Positions 35,297 through 44,093 of a DNA stretch of 64,000 nt are shown here, piece by piece. The stretch is from Novosphingobium pokkalii (GTDB lineage: Bacteria > Pseudomonadota > Alphaproteobacteria > Sphingomonadales > Sphingomonadaceae). Each line of letters opens with the position of its first letter. The first letter of the stretch is position 1. Where the stretch lies: positions 278,995 through 342,994 of the forward strand of contig NZ_BMZP01000002.1 of assembly GCF_014652855.1 (NCBI RefSeq), given 5' to 3'. A model generated the notes under the pieces. The model was given only the letters and a program-made list of their open reading frames with translations. It was not told the DNA's origin and made no database searches. The position numbers and the translations under genes are program-made.

Positions 35297-38200
35297 TCAA
35301 AGCTGGAAGTCCGAAGCCTGGAGGTTGATCACGCCGTCCAGACGGATCCAGAAATCGGACAGCCCATCGCCGTTGGTATCGCCTTGGACATAGGTGTTGC
35401 CCGCCGTCTGGATATAGCGCAGCTCGCCTGCGACATGGTGGAACGCACTGTTGCCGATCCAGGTAAAGGCATCGTCGCCCACGGTGTTGGTGTTGGCATC
35501 CACCCCAATCAGCGAGATCAGGTCCTTCGACCCGCGCGAGAAATCGGTGATGCGATCGGCCGTGCTGGCCGTGTTGCCGCCGAAATCGCCGTCGCGGAAG
35601 ATGAACTTGTCCGCCCCGGCGCCGCCGGTCAGCACGTCACGCCCGGCCCCGCCGATCAGGCGATCGTTGCCCGCGCCGCCATCCAGCGTGTTGCGCCCGG
35701 CATTGCCGGTGATCACGTTGGCGCCGCTGTTGCCGGTCACCACCAGGTTCTTGGTGCCGGTCAGCGTGACGTTGTCGACGTCCACGCCCATGGTGAAGCT
35801 GTGGTTCGAAGCCACCGTGACCACGTCCGACAAGGCGAACCGGATGCCGCCCAGCGCTTCATACTTGCTGGCGTTGATGGTGATGCCGGTGGTGGCGTCG
35901 ATTCCGGTCACCCCCGATCCGGCGAGGCCGGCGATCGCATCGACGCTGAGTGCGGCAATGGCAGCGCCGGTATCGACCAGCGTGATGGACCCACTGCTGA
36001 TCAACTGGACATTGCCGAGCTGCGCGGCCTGTGCCGCCGTGAGGTTGAGCGCCCCGTCCGAAATCTCCACGGCATCGACCCCGTTGGCGTCCATCGCGGC
36101 AAACGCCGCCGGGGAAAGCGTGGCCAGTTCCGCCGCGCTGGCGGTGATGGTCACATCGTCTGCTGCGGTCAGGCGCATGGTCCCCAGCGCGGTGAACTGC
36201 GCCAGAGACAGCGTCAGGGTATCGTCCTGCGCGTCGATCGCGCTGATCCCCCGCCCGGCCAGCCAGGCCAGTTCCGACGGCGCCAGGCCACCCAGCGTGG
36301 CGCCGGTTTCCGCCAGCACCACATTGCCGCCCACAAAGGTGTAATCGGCATAGCGCGACAGATCGGCCAGCCCCAGCGTCAGCGTGCCCTGGGTGATGGC
36401 AATGGCATCGATGCCATGCTGGCCCAGGATGGCGCGGGTCTGGTTGTCGAGCGAGGCGGCCTGTTGCGCGGTGAGATCGACCACCGCCAGATCCTGATAG
36501 GCAACATACATGCCGCCCATCGCGCTGACTTGCGCCAGCGAAAGATGCAGCGTGCCGTCCGTGGCATCGACCAGGCCAACCCCGCGCGCCGCCAGGCTTT
36601 CCAGCGCCTCGGGCGAAAGCGCCGCGATATTGGCGCCGGTGTCGGCCAGGGCGCGGCCATCGTATCCGGCCAGTTCCATGGTCCCCAGCGCCGCATATTG
36701 CGCCACCGACAGGCTCAGCGCGCCGAAAACCTGGAGGATGTCCACGCCCTGGGCCTGGAGCGCGGCAAAGTCGGACGGCGTGAGAGCGCCAATTTCCTCG
36801 GCACTCACCGTGGCGCGCACCGTCACGTCCGGATCGATCGCCAGTCCGCCAGCCGCCAGATGGCCCAGCGTGGCGAGATCGACATAAAGCGGTTCGCCCA
36901 GCGTGCCCACCTGATCCACCCCGGCCGTCACCAGCGCGGCGATATCCTGGGCGGAAAGCATGGCCAGCGCATCGCCGTTGAACCACAGCGTGACCGTGTC
37001 CGCCTGAGTCAGGGCGACGCTGCCCAGCGCCTGGAACTGCGTGAACGACAAGGTCAGGTGATCGTCGGTGGCGTCGATCCGGGTCACGCCGCTGTCGGCC
37101 AGGGTGGCAAGGGTTTCCTCGCCCAGAACCGCCAGCGCGCTGCCGGCATCGGCCAGCACCACGGGCTCGCCGGGCGCGAAGCCGATCCCGTCCTGCACCA
37201 GGCGCGACCAGGTTTCCACCGGCAGCGCCAGTTCGCCATCGGTGGCGTGCAGCATGGTGACGCCTTGTGCGGCCAGCGTATCGATCGCTTCGCGCGTCAG
37301 GCTGCCGAGCGTGGCGGGGGTATCGGCCAGGGTCACGTCCCCGGCGCTGATCAGCGCGATATCGGCCAGGCGCAGCGCCTCGAACCCGGCCAGGTCGAAC
37401 GCGACGGTGCCGCTGCTGACCAGGATCTGCGAGACGCCGAGCATGTCGAGCGTGGCAATGTCCGAATGCGACAGCCCGGCAAGGTGCGCGGCACTGTCAA
37501 TCACCGCGATCGCGCCGGATTCCAGGTTGAAGTCAACCAGTGCAAGCGCCTGCGCCAGGGTGAGCGACGGGCTGGCGTTGCCCAGCGTGATCGAGTCGAT
37601 GCCATGGCCGGCAAGGCCGGAGATTTCGGCCGGCGTCATGGCGGCCAGTTCCGCAGGCGTGAGCGCCAGCGCAAAATCGCTGGCCTCGGCCAGGGTCATG
37701 CCGTCGAGCGCCTGGTACTGCGCCAGGGAAAGGGTCACGAGCGCGCCGTTATCGGCCAGGATATCGATCCCGGCGGCGGCGAGGTCTGCCAGGTTTGCCG
37801 GGGTCAGCGCGGCAAGCTGGGATGCGCTGAGCTCCAGCGTCACCGTGTCGCTCGCCGTCAGCGCAATATCACCCTGGAGTGCGGCGAACTCGGCATAGGA
37901 CAGCGTCAGCACGTCGTCGGTGGCATCGATCTGATGCACCCCGTCCTGCACAGCGGCGGTGAGCTGGGTAGCGAGCAGCGTGGCGAGCGCCGCGCCGGTG
38001 TCTGTCACGATATAGCCGGCGCCGCTGACATCGAGGGCATGCAGCGCGACATATTGCTCAACCGTCACGACCATCGGCAGGTTGTCGGCCACCACAAGGC
38101 TGACGCCGGCATCGGTCAGGCGCGCGAGATCGGCCTGGGTCAGCGTGGACAGGGCGGCCGCATCGTCTTCCAGTACCAGGCTGTCGCTGGCATTGAAGGC

Positions 38201-41200
38201 AATGCCGTCCAGCGCGCGGAATGCGTCGAGGCCCAGCGTGATCTGGTTGTCCGTGGCATCGATCGCGTCCACGCCCAGATCGTGCAGCGCTTCGATCATG
38301 GCCACGCTCAGCATGCCCAGTTGGGCGCCGCTATCGGCCAGAGTGAACAGGGCCTGCGCGCTCACGCGCACGCTGCCCAGCGCATCGAGCTGTTCCAGGC
38401 TGAGCGACAGTGCGCTGTCGGTGACCGCAACGATGTCGATCCCGCGTGCCGCCAGGTCGCTCAGGGCGACAGGGCTCAGCGCTGCCAGCGCGGCGCCGCT
38501 ATCGGCCAGGGTGACCGTGTCGCCGGTGGCAAATACCACGTTGCCCAGCGCATCGAGCTGGTCGAGCGAGACCTGCAAGGTGCCGAGGTCCGACGCCAGG
38601 GTATCGATGCCCAGGGCGGAAAGGCCGGTCAGGGTCTGTGCGCTGGTGCCGTCCAGCGCATCTTGCGAGGTGATCAGCGTGGCATCGCTGGCCGCCGTGA
38701 TCGTGGCGTTGCCCAGGGCATCGAGCTGGTCCCAGGTCCACGCCAGTGTCCCTTGCGTGACGCCCACGGCGGTGAAGGGATAGACCAGCAGGGCGGCGAT
38801 CTGCGTCGGTGTCAAGGCATTGAGCACGCTGGCGCTGTCGGCCAGAGTGGCGCCGTTGTCGTCGACGAACTGGATTCCCTCGCTGGCGTCGATCTGCGCT
38901 TTGGTGAAGACCAGGCCGTCATCCTGCACATGGATGACCACCGAGCCCTTGCCCGCGAACGCGGCGATTTGTGCAGGCGTGAGATCGGAAATCGCGGCGC
39001 CCGCGTCTTCGATCACCAGAGTATTGCCGTTGGCCGGCACCATGTCGCCAATCGCCAGGGCCTGCGCGGTATCGAGTGTCAGGGTCTGGCTGTTGGTCGC
39101 AAAAGTGTCCGCGCCGACGGCGGCCAGCGCAGCCCATTGCGTGGGGCTCAAGGCCCGGAGCGTGGCGGCATCATCCAGGACAGTCAAAGTGCTGCCGTCG
39201 GCGAGCGTCGCGCCGGTGAGAGCCAGCGCGTGTTCGGCATCGAATTCGCCGGACTGGTCGATGAACGAAACATGGTCCACCCCCTGGGCGACAAGGTCGG
39301 CCAGGGTTGCCGCAGACAGTCCGGCGATCGTCGCGCTGCTGTCGGCCAGGGTGATCGTGTCGTCGCTGGCCAGGGCCAGGCCGCCCAGCGCCTGGATCTG
39401 CGCGACGGTGAGCGCAAGGACATGGTCGGTCGTGGCCAGGGCATCGACCCCGGTGGCGGCCAGATCGGAAAAGTCCTGCGCCGTAAGCGCGGCAAACTGC
39501 GCGCCGGTGGCGACGACGGTGACCAGATCCCCAGCGGTGAGCGCCACGCTGCCCAGCGCCTGCACCTGTTCCAGCGAAAGCGTCAGCACGTTGTCGCTGG
39601 CATCGATGCCATCGAAGCCGCGTGTGGCCAGATCGGCGAGGGCAGCGGTGCCCAGCGCGGCAAGGTTGGCGCCGCTATCGGCCAGGGTGATCATGTCGCC
39701 GACGGTCAGCGTCACGCCGGCCAGGGCCTCGGCTTGTGCCACCGTCAGGTTCAGCGTGTCGTCGCTGGCATCGATCGCATCGATCCCGGCCGTGGTCAGC
39801 GCAGCCAGGTCCGTGGCCGAAAGGGCAGCCAGGTTGGCGCCGGTATCGGCCAGGGTGACGGTGTTGGCCGGGGTCAGCGCGATCGTGCCCAGCGCCTGGG
39901 CCTGCGCGACGGACAGCGCGAGGCTGCCGCCGCTGGCTTCGACGCGGTCGATCCCGGCCGTAGCCAGCGCGGCGATCTCGATGGCGGACAGCGCCTCCAG
40001 ATGGGCGGCGCTATCCGACAGAACGATCGTGTCGCTGCCGACCAAGGCTACGTTGCCCAGCGCCAGGGCCTGGGCAGCGGTGAGCGTCAGGGTGCCTCCG
40101 GTGGCATGGATCGTGTCGATCCCCGCGCCAGCCAGCGCGGCGATCTCGACGGAGGACAGGGCCTGGAGGTTGCTGGCCGTGTCGGCCAGCGTCACGCTGT
40201 CGGCTTGCGTCAGGGCGATGCTGTCGAGCGCCTGGAACTGCGCCACGGTCAGGCTCAGCGTATTGTCGCTGGCATCGATCCGGTCCACGCCGAGCAGCGC
40301 CAGATCTTCGATCGCGCCGGTCGAAAGCGCGGCCAGCGTGGCGCCGCTATCGGCCAGGGTAACGAGATCGGCAGCGGTCAGCGCGGTGCCGCTCTGGTCA
40401 ACCGCCAGCGCCTGGTCGACGCTGAGCGCAAGCACATCGTCGGTCGCATCGATCCGGGTCACGCCGTGGAGATAGAGGTCTTCCAGCACCGTGCCGCTCA
40501 CCACCGCGATCGCGGCGCCGGTGTCGGCCAGCACGGCGGTGTTTCCGGTCAGCCACAGGTTGTTGGTGAGCAGGGCCTGGCCTTGCGCCACGGACAGCAT
40601 CGGCTCGCCGTTGGTCGGGCCGAGCAGGTCTACACCGGCGGTTGCCAGGGCAGCGAGCTGCGCCGGAGTCAGCGCTTCGATTTCGGCCACCGTGCCTTGC
40701 GCGATCACCGTGTTGCCTGCGGTCAGCGCCATGGTGCCCAGTGCATCGATCTGCGCGAACGACAGCGTCAGGCTGCCGTCGGTGGCATCGATCGCATCGA
40801 AGCCGGCGCTGGCCAGCGCGGCGATCTGGCCGGTCGTCAGCGCCGCGAGGTTGGCGCCGGTATCGGCCAGAGTCACCGTGTCGCTGGCGGTCAGCGCCAC
40901 GCTGCCCAGCGCCTGGGCCTGGTCCACGGTCAGGCTCAGCGTGTTGTCGCTGGCATCGATGCGGTCCACCCCCAGCGTGCCCAGCTCGGCAATGGCGCTG
41001 GCTGAAAGCGCGGCAATGGCCGTGCCGGTATCGGCAAGCGTGACCACGTCGCCGCTGGCCAGTTCCACCGTTCCGAGCCCCTGCAACTGGGCCACGGTCA
41101 GGCTGAGCACATTGTCGGTCGTGTCGATCTTGTCGATCCCGGCGTCGGCCAGGGCGGCAATGTCGTCTGCCGACAGCGCGGCAAGGTTGGCGCCGGTGTC

Positions 41201-41950
41201 GGCCAGCGTGACGACGTCACCCGCCGCCAGTTCCACGGTGCCGAGCGCCTGGAACTGCGCTACGCTCAGCGTCAGCACATCGTCGGTGGCGTTGACCCTG
41301 TCAAAGCCCGCGGCGGCAAGGCCCGCGATCTCGGCCACGCTGAGCGCGCCGATGCTGGCGCCCGTGCCCGAAAGGGTGAGGACATCGTTCGCGGCCACGG
41401 TGATGCTGCCCAGCGCCTGGTACTGCGCAAGGGTGAGCGAGAGGACGTTGTTGGTGGCGTCGAGCTGGTCCACCCCGGCGGCGGCGAGGGCCGCGATCTG
41501 GGTGGCGGTGAGCGCCGAAAGGGTCGTTCCGGTGTCAACCAGCGTGACGGTGTCGCTGGCCGTCAGCGCCACGGTGCCCAGCGCCTGGAACTGCGCAACG
41601 GTGAGGTCCAGTGCGTCGTCGGTGGCGTCGATCTTGTCGATCCCGGCATCGGCCAGGGCGGCAATGTCCGTGGCCGAAAGCGTGGCGATGTTGGCACTGG
41701 TGTCAGCCAGCGTGATGACATCGCCCGCGGCCAGCGTGACCACGCCGAGTGCCTGGTACTGGGCCACGCTCAGGCTCAACACGTTGTCAGTGGCGTTGAT
41801 CTTGTCGATCCCGTTCGCCGCAAGGTTGCCAATGGCCACTGCCGACAGAGCGGCGATGTTGGCACCGGTATCGGCCAGGGTGACGGTATCGCTCGACGAA
41901 TAGGGCGCGTTGGCGTTGTAGGCCGACACTGTGACGGAGAAAGTCGCCAT
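35297..41950 (-). CDS. Giant 36-repeat RTX protein (probable type I-secreted)
   Basis: This 2217-residue protein starts MATFSV (ATG with GAGGTG nine bases ahead) and has no signal peptide and no cysteine that I can find. Residues 19 to about 2035 are 36 repeats of about 56 residues, of the form (T/A)SDTVTLADTGANLAAL, then SxxIAALAxAGID, then xIDATDxxLSLTVAQFQALG. They predict alternating beta strands and helices, as in a solenoid. Repeats near the N-terminus are most alike; those toward the C-terminus diverge. The last 180 residues carry four or five RTX calcium-binding nonapeptides (GGAGNDRLI, GGAGRDVLT and others) and a tail like serralysin C-terminal domains, typical of type I secretion. 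No HlyB/HlyD/TolC genes are near. Function is unknown; adhesion or surface-layer roles are guesses. Confidence 0.9.
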   Translation of the reverse strand: MATFSVTVSAYNANAPYSSSDTVTLADTGANIAALSAVAIGNLAANGIDKINATDNVLSLSVAQYQALGVVTLAAGDVITLADTSANIATLSATDIAALADAGIDKIDATDDALDLTVAQFQALGTVALTASDTVTLVDTGTTLSALTATQIAALAAAGVDQLDATNNVLSLTLAQYQALGSITVAANDVLTLSGTGASIGALSVAEIAGLAAAGFDRVNATDDVLTLSVAQFQALGTVELAAGDVVTLADTGANLAALSADDIAALADAGIDKIDTTDNVLSLTVAQLQGLGTVELASGDVVTLADTGTAIAALSASAIAELGTLGVDRIDASDNTLSLTVDQAQALGSVALTASDTVTLADTGANLAALTTGQIAALASAGFDAIDATDGSLTLSFAQIDALGTMALTAGNTVIAQGTVAEIEALTPAQLAALATAGVDLLGPTNGEPMLSVAQGQALLTNNLWLTGNTAVLADTGAAIAVVSGTVLEDLYLHGVTRIDATDDVLALSVDQALAVDQSGTALTAADLVTLADSGATLAALSTGAIEDLALLGVDRIDASDNTLSLTVAQFQALDSIALTQADSVTLADTASNLQALSSVEIAALAGAGIDTIHATGGTLTLTAAQALALGNVALVGSDTIVLSDSAAHLEALSAIEIAALATAGIDRVEASGGSLALSVAQAQALGTIALTPANTVTLADTGANLAALSATDLAALTTAGIDAIDASDDTLNLTVAQAEALAGVTLTVGDMITLADSGANLAALGTAALADLATRGFDGIDASDNVLTLSLEQVQALGSVALTAGDLVTVVATGAQFAALTAQDFSDLAATGVDALATTDHVLALTVAQIQALGGLALASDDTITLADSSATIAGLSAATLADLVAQGVDHVSFIDQSGEFDAEHALALTGATLADGSTLTVLDDAATLRALSPTQWAALAAVGADTFATNSQTLTLDTAQALAIGDMVPANGNTLVIEDAGAAISDLTPAQIAAFAGKGSVVIHVQDDGLVFTKAQIDASEGIQFVDDNGATLADSASVLNALTPTQIAALLVYPFTAVGVTQGTLAWTWDQLDALGNATITAASDATLITSQDALDGTSAQTLTGLSALGIDTLASDLGTLQVSLDQLDALGNVVFATGDTVTLADSGAALAALSPVALSDLAARGIDIVAVTDSALSLSLEQLDALGSVRVSAQALFTLADSGAQLGMLSVAMIEALHDLGVDAIDATDNQITLGLDAFRALDGIAFNASDSLVLEDDAAALSTLTQADLARLTDAGVSLVVADNLPMVVTVEQYVALHALDVSGAGYIVTDTGAALATLLATQLTAAVQDGVHQIDATDDVLTLSYAEFAALQGDIALTASDTVTLELSASQLAALTPANLADLAAAGIDILADNGALVTLSLAQYQALDGMTLAEASDFALALTPAELAAMTPAEISGLAGHGIDSITLGNASPSLTLAQALALVDFNLESGAIAVIDSAAHLAGLSHSDIATLDMLGVSQILVSSGTVAFDLAGFEALRLADIALISAGDVTLADTPATLGSLTREAIDTLAAQGVTMLHATDGELALPVETWSRLVQDGIGFAPGEPVVLADAGSALAVLGEETLATLADSGVTRIDATDDHLTLSFTQFQALGSVALTQADTVTLWFNGDALAMLSAQDIAALVTAGVDQVGTLGEPLYVDLATLGHLAAGGLAIDPDVTVRATVSAEEIGALTPSDFAALQAQGVDILQVFGALSLSVAQYAALGTMELAGYDGRALADTGANIAALSPEALESLAARGVGLVDATDGTLHLSLAQVSAMGGMYVAYQDLAVVDLTAQQAASLDNQTRAILGQHGIDAIAITQGTLTLGLADLSRYADYTFVGGNVVLAETGATLGGLAPSELAWLAGRGISAIDAQDDTLTLSLAQFTALGTMRLTAADDVTITASAAELATLSPAAFAAMDANGVDAVEISDGALNLTAAQAAQLGNVQLISSGSITLVDTGAAIAALSVDAIAGLAGSGVTGIDATTGITINASKYEALGGIRFALSDVVTVASNHSFTMGVDVDNVTLTGTKNLVVTGNSGANVITGNAGRNTLDGGAGNDRLIGGAGRDVLTGGAGADKFIFRDGDFGGNTASTADRITDFSRGSKDLISLIGVDANTNTVGDDAFTWIGNSAFHHVAGELRYIQTAGNTYVQGDTNGDGLSDFWIRLDGVINLQASDFQL
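35843..41896 (-). repeat. 36 tandem repeats of about 168 bp in the giant gene
   Basis: The protein-coding repeat array spans about 6054 bases, which divided by 36 is 168 bases (56 codons). Units are recognisable by a conserved CAGCGCCTGGAACTG-like stretch (coding QFQALG) and by GTCGGCCAGGGT-like stretches (coding TLADT). Units at 40700-41900 are far more similar to each other than those at 36000-39500, where several units are degenerate. Confidence 0.88.
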
Positions 41951-42342
41951 TTCTTGACACCTCAGGGCGTTGAAAAGACCATGGCAAACCGCTTCCTGCT
42001 CGCGGAAATGGGCCGCCAGGCGTGTTGATCCACCAGGCGGATGCCCGGCGGCGCTGTTGTCACGAGGTTCGGCGGAACTTATGCAAAATTGTTGGAATCG
42101 GCACAATATTGGATCACTTGCGCTGATTGCTAAGTCTATTCACCAATACTGACAGATCGTGTCCGCTGAACTTCATTCGCGGTTGGACATGCCCGGTTCA
42201 CGGTGAATTTGTTTCCATGATTGTCTACGCAAAACTACGCCGGGATTTTGCGGATGCCCTGATGCCGGGCGGCGCACATGCGCGCCGGGAAGCGCCGGCA
42301 GCAAAGCCACGCCTTTGGAAAAGCACAGGAAATGTAGGGGAG
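41951..42342. other. Upstream region of the giant gene
   Basis: These 392 bases between the giant gene and tRNA-Arg are AT-richer than the surroundings, especially at 42070-42170. They must contain the promoter of the giant gene. I see no gene, no strong hairpin, and no unambiguous -35/-10 pair. Confidence 0.55.
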
Positions 42343-42419
42343 TGGCGCACCCGACAGGATTCGAACCTGTGACCCCTGCCTTCGGAGGGCAGTACTCTAT
42401 CCAGCTGAGCTACGGGTGC
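42343..42419 (-). tRNA. tRNA-Arg (anticodon CCG)
   Basis: The minus strand gives a 77-base cloverleaf. The acceptor stem GCACCCG pairs with CGGGTGC. The D arm is GCTCAGCTGGATAGAG-like, the anticodon stem CTGCC/GGCAG carries loop CTCCGAA (anticodon CCG, reading CGG), and the T arm contains GGTTCGAATCC. The 3' CCA is encoded. Confidence 0.97.
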
Positions 42420-42543
42420 GTGAAGTGGCGCCCTAGCAGTGCCGCGCGGGCCATGCCAGCGCTTTTTGCGCGAGGTGGGCATGGGGGTGCGGCGCGGTGG
42501 AAAATTAGGATTCGGTTAACAATCGAGGCCTAGCGTTTCGGCC

Positions 42544-43050
42544 ATGGAACAGCCCCCCTTCCAGTCCTTTCGCGCGGCTCGTGATCCGGAGCTTGAGCGC
42601 ATCGTGCCGGAATCGCCGGACCGCAATGCCGCGCTCTTTCTGCCGGGCCGGGCGGGTGACGTGCTCGGCGCCGATCGGCTGGCAGCGCGGGCGCGCCTCG
42701 CCGGCACTTCGCCGCTCGACACGGTGTGGACGGCGCTGCACGAAGCAGCGCGTGCCGTGGCGCACCTCGCCGGGCAGGCGCCGGAACCGCTGCGGCCCGA
42801 TGTGCGCAACTTTCCCGCGATCATGCGCGCCACGGGCGGCTGGCGCGCAGAGCAGGCGCGGCAGGGCATCGAAGACCTGGCGGCCGTGCTGCAACCGGGC
42901 CTGCGCGCGCTGATTGCCGCGCAGGGCCATGCCCCGCCGGGAGCGCTGCAATCCGCAGCCCAGGCCTTGTGGCAGGAATTCCAGACAGCGCGCGCCGCAC
43001 TGCTCGATCTCATCCCGCCGCTGAACCTGCGTCCGCACGATCGGGGTTAG
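42544..43050 (+). CDS. Conserved hypothetical protein
   Basis: I do not recognise this 168-residue protein. It is alpha-helical and soluble with no signal peptide; the later half (LDTVWTALHEAARAVAHLAG... WQEFQTARAALLDLI) looks like a helical bundle. The ATG at 42544 is preceded by GGTTAAC at 42514-42520, a CtrA-like half-site. It ends 42 bases before the mmcB start, with the LexA box between them. Confidence 0.6.
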   Translation: MEQPPFQSFRAARDPELERIVPESPDRNAALFLPGRAGDVLGADRLAARARLAGTSPLDTVWTALHEAARAVAHLAGQAPEPLRPDVRNFPAIMRATGGWRAEQARQGIEDLAAVLQPGLRALIAAQGHAPPGALQSAAQALWQEFQTARAALLDLIPPLNLRPHDRG

Positions 43051-43064
43051 CCACGGCTTTACCT

Positions 43065-43079
43065 GTTCGCATTATGTTC
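43065..43079 (+). promoter_or_regulatory. LexA box upstream of mmcB
   Basis: GTTC (43065-43068), exactly seven bases, then GTTC (43076-43079) is the alphaproteobacterial SOS box GTTC-N7-GTTC. It sits 13 bases before the mmcB start codon, so the binding site would overlap the promoter or leader. Confidence 0.85.
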
Positions 43080-43092
43080 CTAATCTGGCGGC

Positions 43093-43590
43093 ATGCCTGA
43101 TTCGCTCGTTTCCGCCACCGTGCCAGCAGCCCCAGCCGACGCTTTGGCGGTGGCGCGGGGCATTGCCCGCCTGTTTGCCCGCAACGATATCTGGTGCCTT
43201 TCGGAAATGCCGCTGCGCAATGGGCGGCGGGCAGACCTGATGGGCATCGATGGCAAGGGGCGGGTGGTGATCGTGGAAATCAAGGTGAGCCGCGCCGATC
43301 TGCTGGGTGATGCCAAGTGGCCGGAATACCTCGATCATTGCGATCGGTTCTACTGGGGCCTGGCGCCGCATCTCGATCGCACGGTGCTCAACGATCCGGC
43401 GTTCCTGCCGCAGGCCTGCGGAATCATCGTGGCCGATGGGTATGATGCCGAAATCCTGCGACCCGCGCCCAGCCTGCCGCTGGCCGCCGCACGCCGCAAG
43501 GTGGAAGTGGAACGCCTGGCGCGCGCCGCGTTGCGTCGTCAAGTCGTGGCGGCCGACCCGCACTGTGCCACCTGGGCCATGGAATCCTGA
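43093..43590 (+). CDS. mmcB: MmcB family DNA repair protein
   Basis: This 165-residue protein of the MmcB family has a restriction-endonuclease-like fold. The core is CLSEMPLRNGRRADLMGID, then GRVVIVEIKVSRADLLGDAKWPEYLDHCDRFYWG, with an E..D...E-x-K arrangement typical of PD-(D/E)xK nucleases. To my knowledge, in Caulobacter mmcB is SOS-controlled and affects mutagenesis. A perfect GTTC-N7-GTTC LexA box lies directly upstream. The imuA-imuB-dnaE2 genes are not in the window. Confidence 0.9.
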   Translation: MPDSLVSATVPAAPADALAVARGIARLFARNDIWCLSEMPLRNGRRADLMGIDGKGRVVIVEIKVSRADLLGDAKWPEYLDHCDRFYWGLAPHLDRTVLNDPAFLPQACGIIVADGYDAEILRPAPSLPLAAARRKVEVERLARAALRRQVVAADPHCATWAMES

Positions 43591-43599
43591 AGACCGCGT

Positions 43600-44016
43600 T
43601 CAGGCCGGCGCCGGCTGGCCGGCCCGCAGAATCTTGGAAACCAGCGCTTGCGAAATGCCGAGCACGCGGGCGGTTTCGGTCTGGGTGAGGCCGCGCGCCG
43701 CGAGCGCGAGAATCTGCGCATCGCGTGCGGCGCGGGCCTGCGCGCCGCTGCGCCCCGGCACTGGGGGCTGATCGGCCCCGGCGATCTCCCGCGTCGCCTG
43801 CGCCAGCCCCGGGCCAAGGATATCGTGCGTAGCGGTGCGGCCATCGGTGCCGCTGGTGCTCAGCCGGGCAAGGCCGGTGACCTTGTCGATGGACAGCGTG
43901 CAGCGCGCAACGGCCGGGTCATCCATGGCCTGCGCCAGCAAGGCGCCAACGGCGCTGGCCAGGCCTGCGTCATCGGCAGTCTTCTCGGCATTCCGCTTGC
44001 GTTTCTTGCCCATCAC
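43600..44016 (-). CDS. Putative DNA-binding protein with C-terminal helix-turn-helix
   Basis: This 138-residue protein begins with a basic KKRKRN tail. It ends in a helix-turn-helix of the resolvase/HTH_23 type: AQILALAARGLTQTETARVLGISQALVSKIL. The middle (about residues 15-85) is not recognised. It is convergent with mmcB, nine bases apart. Its upstream region near 44040-44070 is AT-rich and could hold the promoter. Function as a regulator is inference. Confidence 0.65.
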   Translation of the reverse strand: MMGKKRKRNAEKTADDAGLASAVGALLAQAMDDPAVARCTLSIDKVTGLARLSTSGTDGRTATHDILGPGLAQATREIAGADQPPVPGRSGAQARAARDAQILALAARGLTQTETARVLGISQALVSKILRAGQPAPA

Positions 44017-44093
44017 CAGCTCCCGGCTGCGGCATCATCACGGAAAAGTATTCGTTATAGTATTTGTATCACGCCGGGCTGCGGTGGCAAGGC

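Noticed and set aside
35219..41005. A very long open frame on the + strand opposite the giant repeat gene
   Set aside because: It is the mirror of repetitive high-GC coding sequence, has no ribosome site or family motif, and the minus-strand frame has clear repeats, an RTX tail and a terminator.
35843..41896. CRISPR array or rRNA-like repeats
   Set aside because: The 168-base units are in-frame coding repeats with no short identical repeats and spacers.
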